A stretch of 64,000 nucleotides of DNA from Lactiplantibacillus nangangensis (lineage in GTDB: Bacteria > Bacillota > Bacilli > Lactobacillales > Lactobacillaceae). The notes beneath the pieces are model-generated. The model saw only the letters and a list, made by a program, of their open reading frames with translations. It made no database searches and had not been told where the DNA came from. The stretch's first letter is position 1. The number at the start of each line of letters is the position of its first letter. A program made the translations under genes and the position numbers. The DNA is taken from NCBI RefSeq assembly GCF_005405065.1, contig NZ_BJDI01000001.1:287925-351924 (forward strand). Reading direction: 5' to 3'. Shown here piece after piece: positions 1-8,579 of this stretch.

Positions 1-69
1 GTGATCCAATAGTTTTAAGTAGTGTACGGCATACAGTGCTGTATCTCCCTACATATGTGGGGGTGATTT
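1..69 (+). CRISPR. Trailer end of a type I-E CRISPR array (cut by window edge)
   Basis: Positions 1-7 (GTGATCC) match the last seven bases of an I-E repeat. Positions 8-40 are exactly 33 nt, the spacer length of the other I-E arrays here. Positions 41-69 are a degenerate repeat with the CCCTACATATGTGGGG hairpin and a GGTGATTT end. The same ending occurs in the degenerate last repeat of the array at 4538. The array must therefore continue to the left of the window. Its repeat seems to end GTGATCC instead of ATGATCC, so it is a slightly different repeat version. Only one spacer is visible. Confidence 0.75.
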
Positions 70-123
70 TTCGGTTAAATGTGTGTGTAATGCGATAAGA
101 GTTCTTTTATTCATGAAAAATGG

Positions 124-172
124 AAAGACTTATCTAAATTCTACCAATTTGAATTTAGATAAGTCTTTTTAT
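124..172. terminator. Strong bidirectional terminator hairpin
   Basis: An 18-bp perfect stem (124-141 with 151-168), a 9-nt loop and T-runs on the right make a factor-independent terminator. A-richness on the left side lets it work in both directions. It probably ends transcription from the CRISPR array at the left edge. The rest of 70-692 is AT-rich and shows no convincing gene. Confidence 0.8.
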
Positions 173-692
173 TTCTAGTCGGTTTTTTTGACATGTACGG
201 AAATACGCGAAATGTCTAGTTATCTAATAAAAAGTGCAAACTATTTTCTTGGTTGTCCAAGGCATTAAATGCACCAAGTACACGACGATTACTATAATTG
301 CCAGAGTATTCAATAAAACACATAGGCACTACTAAAATTGAGTCTAAGTGTGACGGATGATTTTGGCTGGAAGATAGAATAATTTGAAATGTACATCATA
401 ATACTATGTTTATCCCCGTCCTGTGAGGGTATAGTATATTTCTTAAATTGAATAAGATTGTAGGTGATTTCACTCGATAAATGGCAATTATTAACCAAGT
501 AATTGTGGCTATCAATTTAGTTTAAAAAGAATCTATTTGGTGCTTCTTTATAAAATTTCGACGACAGTATGTTGGTGAAGTCAAAAAGAGGTTTGTTGGG
601 TTAGATGCATATCGTCAGTTGAATTTTACCATGTAAATTAATATCACATTCCGAGTAATGTACACTTCTAAATACTATGTTTTAAAATTTTT

Positions 693-1838
693 GTGGTATA
701 CTGGTACAGAACTGCTCATATAATCACTGAATACTTTATAAGGGGATGTTTCAAAGTATTGTTTAGTCAAATGTTGATCAAAAATATAATTACAGAAAAA
801 TTTGATGAATTATTAAAATATAGATTTATAGAGTATTTAAATCCTAGGGAATGGGCTATATTAACGTGGATTTTTATAATACTTTTCGCGATGATGTTTC
901 ATTCTAACTTACGTAGCAGTTTATTGGATATTCTAAAATCAATTAGAGGGTTGATAATACAACCAGTGTTCATTGTATTTTTTATATATCAGCTTATGTT
1001 GATGTTTGGTGCATGTTACTTTCATGTACAAGGAATTACTGTATCAGCAATGAAAGATTATCTGATACTATTCTTCTTTACAGTTGTACCGTTTTTAACA
1101 AAGGTAAAATTTAATATGTTTTGGAGAGCCTTAATTCAGAGCGTTGGTTTTGGTGCATTCGTTCAGTTCCTTTTATCTACCTATACGTTTTCGTATGTTT
1201 GGGAATTTATACTAGTTCCTGTAACAACTATTATAGCTATAGTTGGTATTCAAGCAGAACATGAGAATTCAGTGCAAGTTGCAAAGATTTTAAATAGCGT
1301 ATTAGGTGTCATTGGTATATTTTTCATTGTACATGCGGGATATTGTCTTATTAGTGATATTAAAATAACTTTTCAGCCAATTTTTTGGGAAGGGTATGTA
1401 ATCGAACCAGTTACGTGGTTGGCAAATATTCCCTTAGTAATTTTGGCAATACCAATGGTTCAGTTTGATGTTATTGATAATTTTCGGATTAAGAAGAAAA
1501 ATATTTTTCGACTTCTAGGACATTCAATTAGTTTTATAGTTATAAGATTTTTTTATTTTGAGCTTGTGATATTGAATGTCCGACGTTATGTCTTACACAC
1601 GCACTTCGGAGGACTTGTTCAAAGTAGAATCCAAATTAGTTTAAAACAAGGTGTTTCAGAACGTCAAGCAAAAATGGTGCAACATCTCTACCAATACATG
1701 TTAGCCCCGCGCACGGACTATCCTGAGAAAAAACGCATAATTCCAATTAGGATAGAATGCCGAGAGATAGATGAAAATGATTTTAAAATTCCTGTATATG
1801 AAATATCTAATTTATTGGACGAATATAAATTTAATTAA
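693..1838 (+). CDS. Polytopic membrane protein of unknown function
   Basis: This 381-residue frame is not a family I recognise. It has about seven or eight hydrophobic segments between residues 53 and 295: around 53-70, 92-112, 123-138, then several up to the FIVIRFFYFELVIL stretch. A soluble, charged C-terminal tail of roughly 90 residues follows. The start is uncertain. GTG 693 has no clear ribosome-binding site. TTG 759 or ATG 771, after AAGGGG at 740-745, are alternatives. Base composition is clearly more AT-rich than the core genes to the right, which suggests transfer. It lies between two I-E CRISPR arrays and upstream of a DUF2971 gene on the same strand, so a joint or defence role is possible but unproven. 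Confidence 0.6.
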   Translation: MVYWYRTAHIITEYFIRGCFKVLFSQMLIKNIITEKFDELLKYRFIEYLNPREWAILTWIFIILFAMMFHSNLRSSLLDILKSIRGLIIQPVFIVFFIYQLMLMFGACYFHVQGITVSAMKDYLILFFFTVVPFLTKVKFNMFWRALIQSVGFGAFVQFLLSTYTFSYVWEFILVPVTTIIAIVGIQAEHENSVQVAKILNSVLGVIGIFFIVHAGYCLISDIKITFQPIFWEGYVIEPVTWLANIPLVILAIPMVQFDVIDNFRIKKKNIFRLLGHSISFIVIRFFYFELVILNVRRYVLHTHFGGLVQSRIQISLKQGVSERQAKMVQHLYQYMLAPRTDYPEKKRIIPIRIECREIDENDFKIPVYEISNLLDEYKFN

Positions 1839-2016
1839 ATGGGATAGATAGCAAAGATAGAACTTAGGCATGATACGGATTACTATATTCCAAATAAGTT
1901 GCACCACAAGTATATTGATAGATTGTCAGATTGAACCTTAATGGGTATGGGATTCCGTATTATAGGTGGTAAGAAATCGGTTACGTATAGTTATAAAAAT
2001 ATTGAAGGTGTTTTTT

Positions 2017-2841
2017 ATGTCGTTGTATCACTATACAAGTGTTGATGTACTGGCGAGTATCTTAAAAAATAATGCAATTCGTTTCAGTTCTTTGAGTCGT
2101 ATGGATGATCCTGATGAAGTCCAAACTGTAGATTTTGATAATATTGGACGATTTTTGTATGCTTCTTGTTGGACTAATATCAAAGATGAATCTATTCCCC
2201 AATGGAGTATGTATTCAAATGGAATGAAAGGGGTCAGAATTGAATTATCGGATGAACGTCCAAATTGTATTTTTCAAGTAGAAAAGAGACGTGATGATAA
2301 TGGTAATTTGATGGAAGTGATGCCATTATTATTTGACTCCAAAGAGTATACAGTTAGTCCGCCATATATTCCGCAATTAATTAAGATGAAATATACTGAT
2401 GATATGGAAAAATTATTTCCAAAAGTATATATTCGTACGGAAACTGCTACAGGGTATGAAGAAAGCATTATGCTAAATGATATAGGAAAATATAAGAGAA
2501 ATGCCTGGTCATTTCAACACGAGGTTCGGTTTGTTTTCACTGCTGTACCATGGGAAAGAACAAAAGAGTTAATAAAGTTACAGGAAAATCTGCTGCATAA
2601 CTTTAGTGGAGGATTAAATCCAGGCGATGCAGGATATGAATCAGACACCCCTATTAACAGATTAAGACTAATAGCTGATAAAAGTTTCATGGATGTTCCA
2701 CTAAGCGATAATGTGACTTTCAAAATAGTTGCTGGTCCTAAGTGTAGTGATGGTCAGTTGGAACTTTTACAGCTCTTAAAAGAAAAGTACTCACGTATTG
2801 AAAGTGTCAAAATTAGTAAGTTAATGGGACACATTGTATAG
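2017..2841 (+). CDS. DUF2971 family protein
   Basis: The N-terminus LYHYTSVDVLASILKNNAI followed by a DDPDE motif is the hallmark of DUF2971: an aromatic-rich HYT start, then an N/D-DP-E motif. The length (274 aa) is normal for the family. The start is placed at ATG 2017 because GAAGG lies just upstream. An upstream in-frame start at 1966 has no ribosome-binding site. Later conserved features include a CWT segment near residue 50 and the FQHEVRFVF segment near residue 170. The biochemical function of the family is not established; it is often found in accessory or defence regions. The gene is AT-rich like the membrane protein before it (gap about 180 nt), and the two could be one transferred unit. 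Confidence 0.75.
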   Translation: MSLYHYTSVDVLASILKNNAIRFSSLSRMDDPDEVQTVDFDNIGRFLYASCWTNIKDESIPQWSMYSNGMKGVRIELSDERPNCIFQVEKRRDDNGNLMEVMPLLFDSKEYTVSPPYIPQLIKMKYTDDMEKLFPKVYIRTETATGYEESIMLNDIGKYKRNAWSFQHEVRFVFTAVPWERTKELIKLQENLLHNFSGGLNPGDAGYESDTPINRLRLIADKSFMDVPLSDNVTFKIVAGPKCSDGQLELLQLLKEKYSRIESVKISKLMGHIV

Positions 2842-3164
2842 ATATACTGTAACAGACTGATTTCATACAATATGGAGAGCTTGATTTCGAGTGAATCAGA
2901 AAATAGTGCCGTGATTGATGGCTGTCCAATTAGCTATTATGACAATGTAGATATTCAAGAGGTTATCTTCGTTAGCGCTTTATACCAATGATAATGAAGT
3001 TGCGGTGTGGCGCAATCATTATATTAGCTTGTGTGATTCGTGAACGGAGCGTATTTTGCATTTGTAGTGATTTAATTGATGAACTGAACGTAGCAATGGT
3101 ACGATTTTAGAATTAAAAAGTGTATGATCAAATTGCACGCAGATGATGTCAGAAGTTGCCGCAA
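2842..3164 (+). other. Decayed coding remnants, no intact gene
   Basis: A 39-codon frame (2872-2991) opens with an ATG. It seems to continue in another frame (reading EVAVWRNHYISLCDS) to about 3045, which suggests an old gene broken by a frameshift. I do not recognise the protein. Nothing else is evident in this stretch. Confidence 0.35.
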
Positions 3165-3690
3165 TAGAAGTTTTAATTAAGTTGAAGAGCGTTGAACCAG
3201 CAGTGTCACGTAAATTGATCATTTTTGTTACGATTAATTGCATGTTCTGACTCAATTCGCTTTTTCGTGGACAAATTTGCATTTGTATAACTTTGAATTG
3301 ATGCATCATCGTGATTCAGAATATGTCACGTTTATAGATGATGTTATGGGCGGAGCAGGTTCTAGCAAGCCAAGCGTATGCCTATCTTGATTTACAAGAA
3401 GATAAGATACACTTATGATTTCGGTGACGGTTGGGAACATAAGATTACCTTTAAATATATGCTGACTTTTGCTGAGGTTAAAGCGGTTCAAGTTCCCAGT
3501 TTTTTCGTGGAGTCGGGGTGCCAATTGTACTAAAGGATGGCTAAGCTGCCGAATTTGCATTACCGTTTGATTGCCAAGATTTGAATGATCAATTAGCTCT
3601 GTGGTCCTATACGGGCGAATAACTAATTCGTTCAGACAATTTAGGGTTGATGTCGAAACTTGATTAGAATGAGGCTAAAAAGGTGAATGC
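3165..3690 (+). pseudogene. Broken plasmid pRiA4b ORF-3-like gene
   Basis: Pieces of the pRiA4b ORF-3 family (PF07929) can be read in order but in different frames. First comes an LKLKSVEPAVSRKL start near 3170. Next is WTNLHLYNFEL near 3270, matching the family's W-x-N-x-HL-x-x-F-E block. The signature YDFGDGWEHKITF follows near 3415, and a C-terminal tail runs to about 3690. At least two frameshifts and an in-frame stop separate them, so this is a pseudogene. The intact family (about 180-200 aa) is common on plasmids and near mobile DNA. Its function is unknown. Confidence 0.7.
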
Positions 3691-3920
3691 GTGTTGTGTT
3701 AAGTCCGTCTTGACGAACTTTTTTTATCGAGTTACTTTCCGATTTCTATGATTCATTACATTTGATGAGTGGTATTAAATGTCGATTTATTCATCGTATA
3801 GATGGTCATCGTCTGAGGGGGGACCGACTAAGCTGCTTTTGGTGATAAACTTATCTAATCGGAAGTCATTACGTGCTAGGAGCTTTCGTGAAGGGGCATT
3901 AGTTGCGCCAGTATAGCAAT

Positions 3921-4300
3921 TCAAGTGTTTCGGCGAAAGGTGTTAAAAGTAATTTTCTTTACTTGTGATAGTGCACCAGGCGTATATCCATGGCCTTGTG
4001 CGCTTGGATGAAGGCCATACGCTAGTTCGGCAGATATTTGGTTATCAATGAAATTCCAAATAGCGATATTACCGATGGGGTGGTCTTGTTTTCGGGAATA
4101 ATGGCCCATGAAAAACTAGTGAGACTGTTGCCGACAATAATTTTTATAAGATGTTCTTGGGTATCCTGAATCGAAATTCAAGTAGCCTGCCTTCCGCGGT
4201 AGCGATTTTTAAGTCAGTTCGATAGTTATGATAAAAGGATAAATCCGATTATTTTGGTGTGCATAATAGGACTGTGGGGATAGCAGTCATCATGAGTTCC
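3921..4300 (-). pseudogene. Remnant of a GNAT acetyltransferase (RimJ/RimL-like)
   Basis: On the minus strand the segment IGNIAIWNFIDNQISAELA, then GLHPSAQGHGYTPGAL, matches the core of ribosomal-protein-type GNAT enzymes: beta strands 4-5 and the acetyl-CoA Q-x-x-G-x-G/A loop. Only about 60 codons are open. The N-terminal half (about 4110-4300) is broken by stops and frameshifts, and the region after the loop is gone. It is therefore a decayed gene. The remaining sequence between 3690 and 4537 contains no other feature I can support apart from the CRISPR leader at its right end. Confidence 0.5.
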
Positions 4301-4499
4301 CTCTTTTTGAGTTATATTCTCCACTAAATTATGACTATGTCCAATGTGAGTGTTGGAATTAGAGGTTGGGTATTTTTATCGGTCCTGTACGGCAATTTTA
4401 TGTGTTGTAAATTTGTTCATTGTTAAAGGCAAATTGCTGCTGTATGCTTGAAATGTGGTCTGAAGGTCAGGATGCAAGTTAATGTAATTTATTGATGTT

Positions 4500-4537
4500 G
4501 AAGATTGAAAATGCCGTTATATCAACGAATTTTTAGT
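4500..4537 (+). promoter_or_regulatory. Leader of the type I-E array at 4538
   Basis: The roughly 30 nt before the first repeat share the pattern CCG..TAT..CAA.G..TTTTTAGT with the 30 nt before the array at 15203. The array's degenerate repeat is at the right end, so this left side is the integration (leader) end. Confidence 0.55.
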
Positions 4538-5359
4538 GTATTCCCCACATACGTAGGGATGATCCTATTAGCCATTAGTTGGCCTCCTTTTGATTTTTGT
4601 ATTCCCCACATACGTAGGGATGATCCTACTTCATCTCCAGCAAACACTTCACCAGTTAAGTATTCCCCACATACGTAGGGATGATCCTGATTTTTCCAGG
4701 ATTGTCGCTTACTGGCAAACGTATTCCCCACATACGTAGGGATGATCCCTGCTGCAGCACATATCCCATCGGCTTATCATCGTATTCCCCACATACGTAG
4801 GGATGATCCCGAGCTTGAAGCTACCAAAGCCACAGGGCTCGAGTATTCCCCACATACGTAGGGATGATCCTCACACCAATTATTCCATCGAAATATGGTT
4901 ATGGTATTCCCCACATACGTAGGGATGATCCTGATGAATCGATTAAGATGCTTGTTCTTGCATCGTATTCCCCACATACGTAGGGATGATCCTGTTACAC
5001 CGACAACGGCAGCAACAACCGGAATGTATTCCCCACATACGTAGGGATGATCCTCATCACTACTAACTCCCTCATGCAGATTCTGAGTATTCCCCACATA
5101 CGTAGGGATGATCCTGATGATTGGGTTATCAGTGCTGCATTTAAAGGGTATTCCCCACATACGTAGGGATGATCCCGAACATGTCAATAAGTTATACGCC
5201 ATAGCAAAGGTATTCCCCACATACGTAGGGATGATCCTAGTAATCGTTTCCTGAAGCACTGAATCATCCAGTATTCCCCACATACGTAGGGATGATCCTC
5301 GCACGCCAATGGTGTCAAGAAAATTCGTTGGGTGTTCCCCACATATTGTGGGGGTGATT
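4538..5359 (+). CRISPR. Type I-E CRISPR array, 14 repeats, 13 spacers
   Basis: The 28-nt repeats begin at 4538 and recur every 61 nt; spacers are 33 nt except one of 34 nt ending at 5209. Starts are 4538, 4599, 4660, 4721, 4782, 4843, 4904, 4965, 5026, 5087, 5148, 5210, 5271 and 5332. Thirteen repeats are identical. The last (5332) is degenerate, with a GTGTTCC start and a GGTGATT end, which marks the trailer end. The repeat carries a hairpin CCCCAC-ATAC-GTAGGG with one C.A mismatch, the type read by Cas6e. All 13 spacers begin with T or C. The array is in the same direction as the cas operon that follows. Confidence 0.97.
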
Positions 5360-5364
5360 TTGAT

Positions 5365-5640
5365 AAGAAATGGAATTGTGATAAATCAGATCAAAATTTT
5401 GAATTACTAAAGTTGTATGGTGAAGTTGATAAACCTTTTCAGGCCCATTTACATCATGTTTAAGATAATTTTAAAGAAGAATGTGCAGATGCTGCAATTT
5501 ATTTACCTGGTATAGCAGAGATTGGTGATGCAGATTTGGGAGAGGTGATTAGTGAAAAAGATGACTTTGAATGTGTTACGAAGATATGCTAACGATGGGC
5601 AAACAGGCCTCGCAGAAAAATAATTAGTTTCTCACGAAAT
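5365..5640 (+). pseudogene. Short decayed coding remnant upstream of cas3
   Basis: A readable frame (ELLKLYGEVDKPFQAHLHHV, stop, DNFKEECADAAIYLPG and on) runs to 5592. It appears to continue in another frame (RRYANDGQTGLAEK) to about 5624. An internal stop and a frameshift mark it as a remnant. I do not recognise the family. The rest of 5360-5813 should hold the cas operon promoter, but I cannot pick a clear one. Confidence 0.4.
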
Positions 5641-5813
5641 GTATGCGTTTTCAGCCGATTAGCATATTACCAGTGTTGCTCAAAAATCATCAGCTTTTTT
5701 CAGGAACTTTCGTATTTATATAGTAATGGTACATTTTCATATTGTTTGAAAATGATTGATTTAGCGAAACAAACATAGCAAACGGTTATATTGCGAAAGG
5801 TAGGGAAATACTT

Positions 5814-8579
5814 ATGGACGTAAAATTATCTGAACAAGCATCTGTTTTATGGGCGAAGAAGCGATCTGAAGATGGTCGACAATATTGGTTACCATTGATT
5901 ATGCATCTGACGGATGCACAAAAGACGATCAATTGGCTGTTTAACCAGTGGTTGTGTGACGGCCAGCGACAAATATTACAAGGGACTTTATCGGAAGAGG
6001 AGACGCAAAAACTAGTTAAATTCGTTGGCTTCATCCATGATATTGGAAAAGCAACGCCTGCTTTTCAAGCGAAACCATCATATGATCGGGATGACTCGTT
6101 AGATGAACAATTGAAATCACAATTAGCTCATGGCGGTTTTCTTGATTTTGATGAATTACGCTTAGCTTCAGCAAATAAGTCGCCGCATGCTCTCGCTGGC
6201 GAAGCCATTGTTGAGAATTTTGAAGTTCCAGAATCAATTGGGGCAATTATCGGTGGGCACCATGGTAAACCGGAATTTGAGAGTCCGTACGATCAGTTAG
6301 ATGACTATACAGCGAATTACTTTCAAAGCGACAATAAACCAGCGCTCCAGGCACCGTGGAAACATGTCCAAAAGGAATTATTTAATTATGGACTGGTTAC
6401 TTCGGGGTATCAGGTTGCTAGTGATGTACCTGAGATCAAGCAACCACAAGCCGTTATCTTAGAAGGACTACTTATCATGGCCGATTGGTTAGCGTCCAGT
6501 GAATACTTAACTCAGGATCAGAGTATTCCGTTATTTCCACTGATTGAACTTGATCAATCTTGGCAAAATATTAATATGACTGAGCGCTTTCGTCATGCGA
6601 TGCAAGCCTGGGATTTAGGTGGAGAATGGGAGCCACAAAAGGTTAGTCTGGATGATCCTTATAAAGCGCGATGGGGATTTGACGAGCGTCCCGTGCAAGA
6701 AAAAATGACGCAAGCAATCGAAGCCACCACCAATCCAGGCATGGTGATTGTGGAAGCGCCAATGGGACTAGGTAAAACTGAAATTGCGCTGATTGCGGCC
6801 GAACAGCTAGCTTATAAAACTGGGCGGGATGGTATTTTTATGGGGCTACCAACTCAAGCAACGACCAATGCAATGTTTGATCGAGTTGAGGCTTGGGTGG
6901 ACATTTTAGCTAAATCTCAAGACGAAAAATTTCAGATTAATCTGATGCATGGCAAGAAAATGTTTAATCAAAAATATTTAGCACTGCCAAATGCGGTAAA
7001 TGTCTATGCTGATGAAGGACAATCTGGTTCAGTGATCCTAAATTCATGGTTTTCCGGTAAAAAATCAATTTTAACGAAGTTTACAGTAGGGACAATTGAT
7101 AATTTTCTGTTAATGGGATTGAAGCAGAAACACCTCTTCTTACGGCACTTGGGCTTTGCTGGCAAGGTCGTCATCATTGATGAAGTCCATGCATATGATT
7201 GTTACATGGACTCGTACCTGTGCAAAGCAATCGAATGGTTAGGCACCTATCATGTGCCGATGGTTATCTTATCGGCGACTTTACCTAAGGATAAGCGAAA
7301 TGTCTTATTGAAAGCCTATTTAAAAGGTAAGTACGGTAAATACTATGAGAAAAAATTAATCGCGCCAGCCGGTTGGGAAGAGACTGAGGCCTATCCATTA
7401 CTCAGTATTTTAGATGGTCATCAGCTTAAGCAAGTTAAAGATTTCCCTGGTCTGAGTGACCAGCAGCCCCAGAAATTACAAGTCCAACGATTGAATGAAC
7501 CTGACGATGAGTTAATCTCGGCAGTTGTCACAAAGATTAGTGATGGTGGTATTGCCGGGATTGTTGTTAACACGGTCAAGCGTGCGCAGACATTGGCGAA
7601 ATTGGTTCCGTCTGACATCAAACTCATGGTGTTACACTCTGCGTTTTTGGCCACTGACCGGACTGTTCAGGAAACAGCATTACAGGCGGCAATCGGCAAA
7701 AATGGTGAACGTCCTGATAAAATGATAGTCATTGGGACGCAGGTTTTGGAACAATCGTTAGATATCGATTTTGATGTACTCTACACGGACATTGCACCGA
7801 TGGATTTGATTCTACAACGAGCCGGCCGCTTGCACCGACATCAGATTGCGCGGCCGAAAGATCTACAACAGCCACAACTTTTCATTATGGGCATTCAAGC
7901 TCCAAATGATTATGGGCCTGGCAACAAAGCAGTTTACGGTAACTATTTACTGATGAAAACGGATCACTTTTTAGGCAATACAATTACGTTGCCGGATGAT
8001 ATTTCGCCACTAGTACAGCGAGTCTATGAGTCGAAAACGGACTCTGAAATTGACGGCATTGATGCGGTACGAGCTGAGTTTGATGATGAGATAACTAGGA
8101 AAACGAACAAAGCCACTGCCTTTCAAATTGATGATCCAAATCTTAGGATTGGCGAGACGATTCATGATTGGTTAGGGCGTAGTCTTGGCAATGTTGATAA
8201 GGATGAACAAAAGGCGAGTGCAGCAGTCCGTGATATTCAGGAAACGCTGGAAGTGATTCTTGTGCAACACACCGATGAGGGCAATTTCTTGCTCGACGGT
8301 CGTAACTTAACAGGCGTTCAACCACAAGAGATTGCACAACAACTGGTCAGAATTCCCTTTGTTGTGACACCAGGACCAGACAAAATTGAGCAAGCCATCA
8401 ATGACTTGGAAAAATTGACTAGTCGCTATTTTGCTGGTTGGCAAAGTAACGTGTGGCTCAAAGGTGCGTTAGCTTTACCGTTAGATCAGGACTTTTCAAC
8501 GAGTTTTGAAGGCTGGCGGTTAGCTTATTCATCGCGGTTGGGACTTAGTTATGTAAAGGAGGATGATTATGGACAATAA
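5814..8579 (+). CDS. cas3: CRISPR-associated helicase/nuclease Cas3 (type I-E)
   Basis: Cas3 is recruited by target-bound Cascade and then unwinds and degrades the DNA. At 921 aa this is a full-length HD-helicase fusion. The HD nuclease domain occupies about residues 1-260, with H75-D76 in FIHDIGKA and the GGHHGKP motif further on. The superfamily 2 helicase follows: Walker A GLGKT at 318-322, a DEVH box at 456-459, an LSATLP motif and the QRAGRLHRH motif VI. The ATG at 5814 is preceded by TAGGGAAATA. It is the first gene of the operon, and its end overlaps the start of cas8e by 11 nt. All key residues I checked are present, so it should be active. Confidence 0.96.
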   Translation: MDVKLSEQASVLWAKKRSEDGRQYWLPLIMHLTDAQKTINWLFNQWLCDGQRQILQGTLSEEETQKLVKFVGFIHDIGKATPAFQAKPSYDRDDSLDEQLKSQLAHGGFLDFDELRLASANKSPHALAGEAIVENFEVPESIGAIIGGHHGKPEFESPYDQLDDYTANYFQSDNKPALQAPWKHVQKELFNYGLVTSGYQVASDVPEIKQPQAVILEGLLIMADWLASSEYLTQDQSIPLFPLIELDQSWQNINMTERFRHAMQAWDLGGEWEPQKVSLDDPYKARWGFDERPVQEKMTQAIEATTNPGMVIVEAPMGLGKTEIALIAAEQLAYKTGRDGIFMGLPTQATTNAMFDRVEAWVDILAKSQDEKFQINLMHGKKMFNQKYLALPNAVNVYADEGQSGSVILNSWFSGKKSILTKFTVGTIDNFLLMGLKQKHLFLRHLGFAGKVVIIDEVHAYDCYMDSYLCKAIEWLGTYHVPMVILSATLPKDKRNVLLKAYLKGKYGKYYEKKLIAPAGWEETEAYPLLSILDGHQLKQVKDFPGLSDQQPQKLQVQRLNEPDDELISAVVTKISDGGIAGIVVNTVKRAQTLAKLVPSDIKLMVLHSAFLATDRTVQETALQAAIGKNGERPDKMIVIGTQVLEQSLDIDFDVLYTDIAPMDLILQRAGRLHRHQIARPKDLQQPQLFIMGIQAPNDYGPGNKAVYGNYLLMKTDHFLGNTITLPDDISPLVQRVYESKTDSEIDGIDAVRAEFDDEITRKTNKATAFQIDDPNLRIGETIHDWLGRSLGNVDKDEQKASAAVRDIQETLEVILVQHTDEGNFLLDGRNLTGVQPQEIAQQLVRIPFVVTPGPDKIEQAINDLEKLTSRYFAGWQSNVWLKGALALPLDQDFSTSFEGWRLAYSSRLGLSYVKEDDYGQ

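Noticed and set aside
310..498. 62-codon minus-strand frame in the left AT-rich region
   Set aside because: No ribosome-binding site, no recognisable similarity and low complexity; likely chance.
4522..5304. Open frames on the minus strand across the I-E array (repeating RIIPTYVGNT and SSLRMWGI)
   Set aside because: They are translations of CRISPR repeats and spacers; the 61-nt period explains them.
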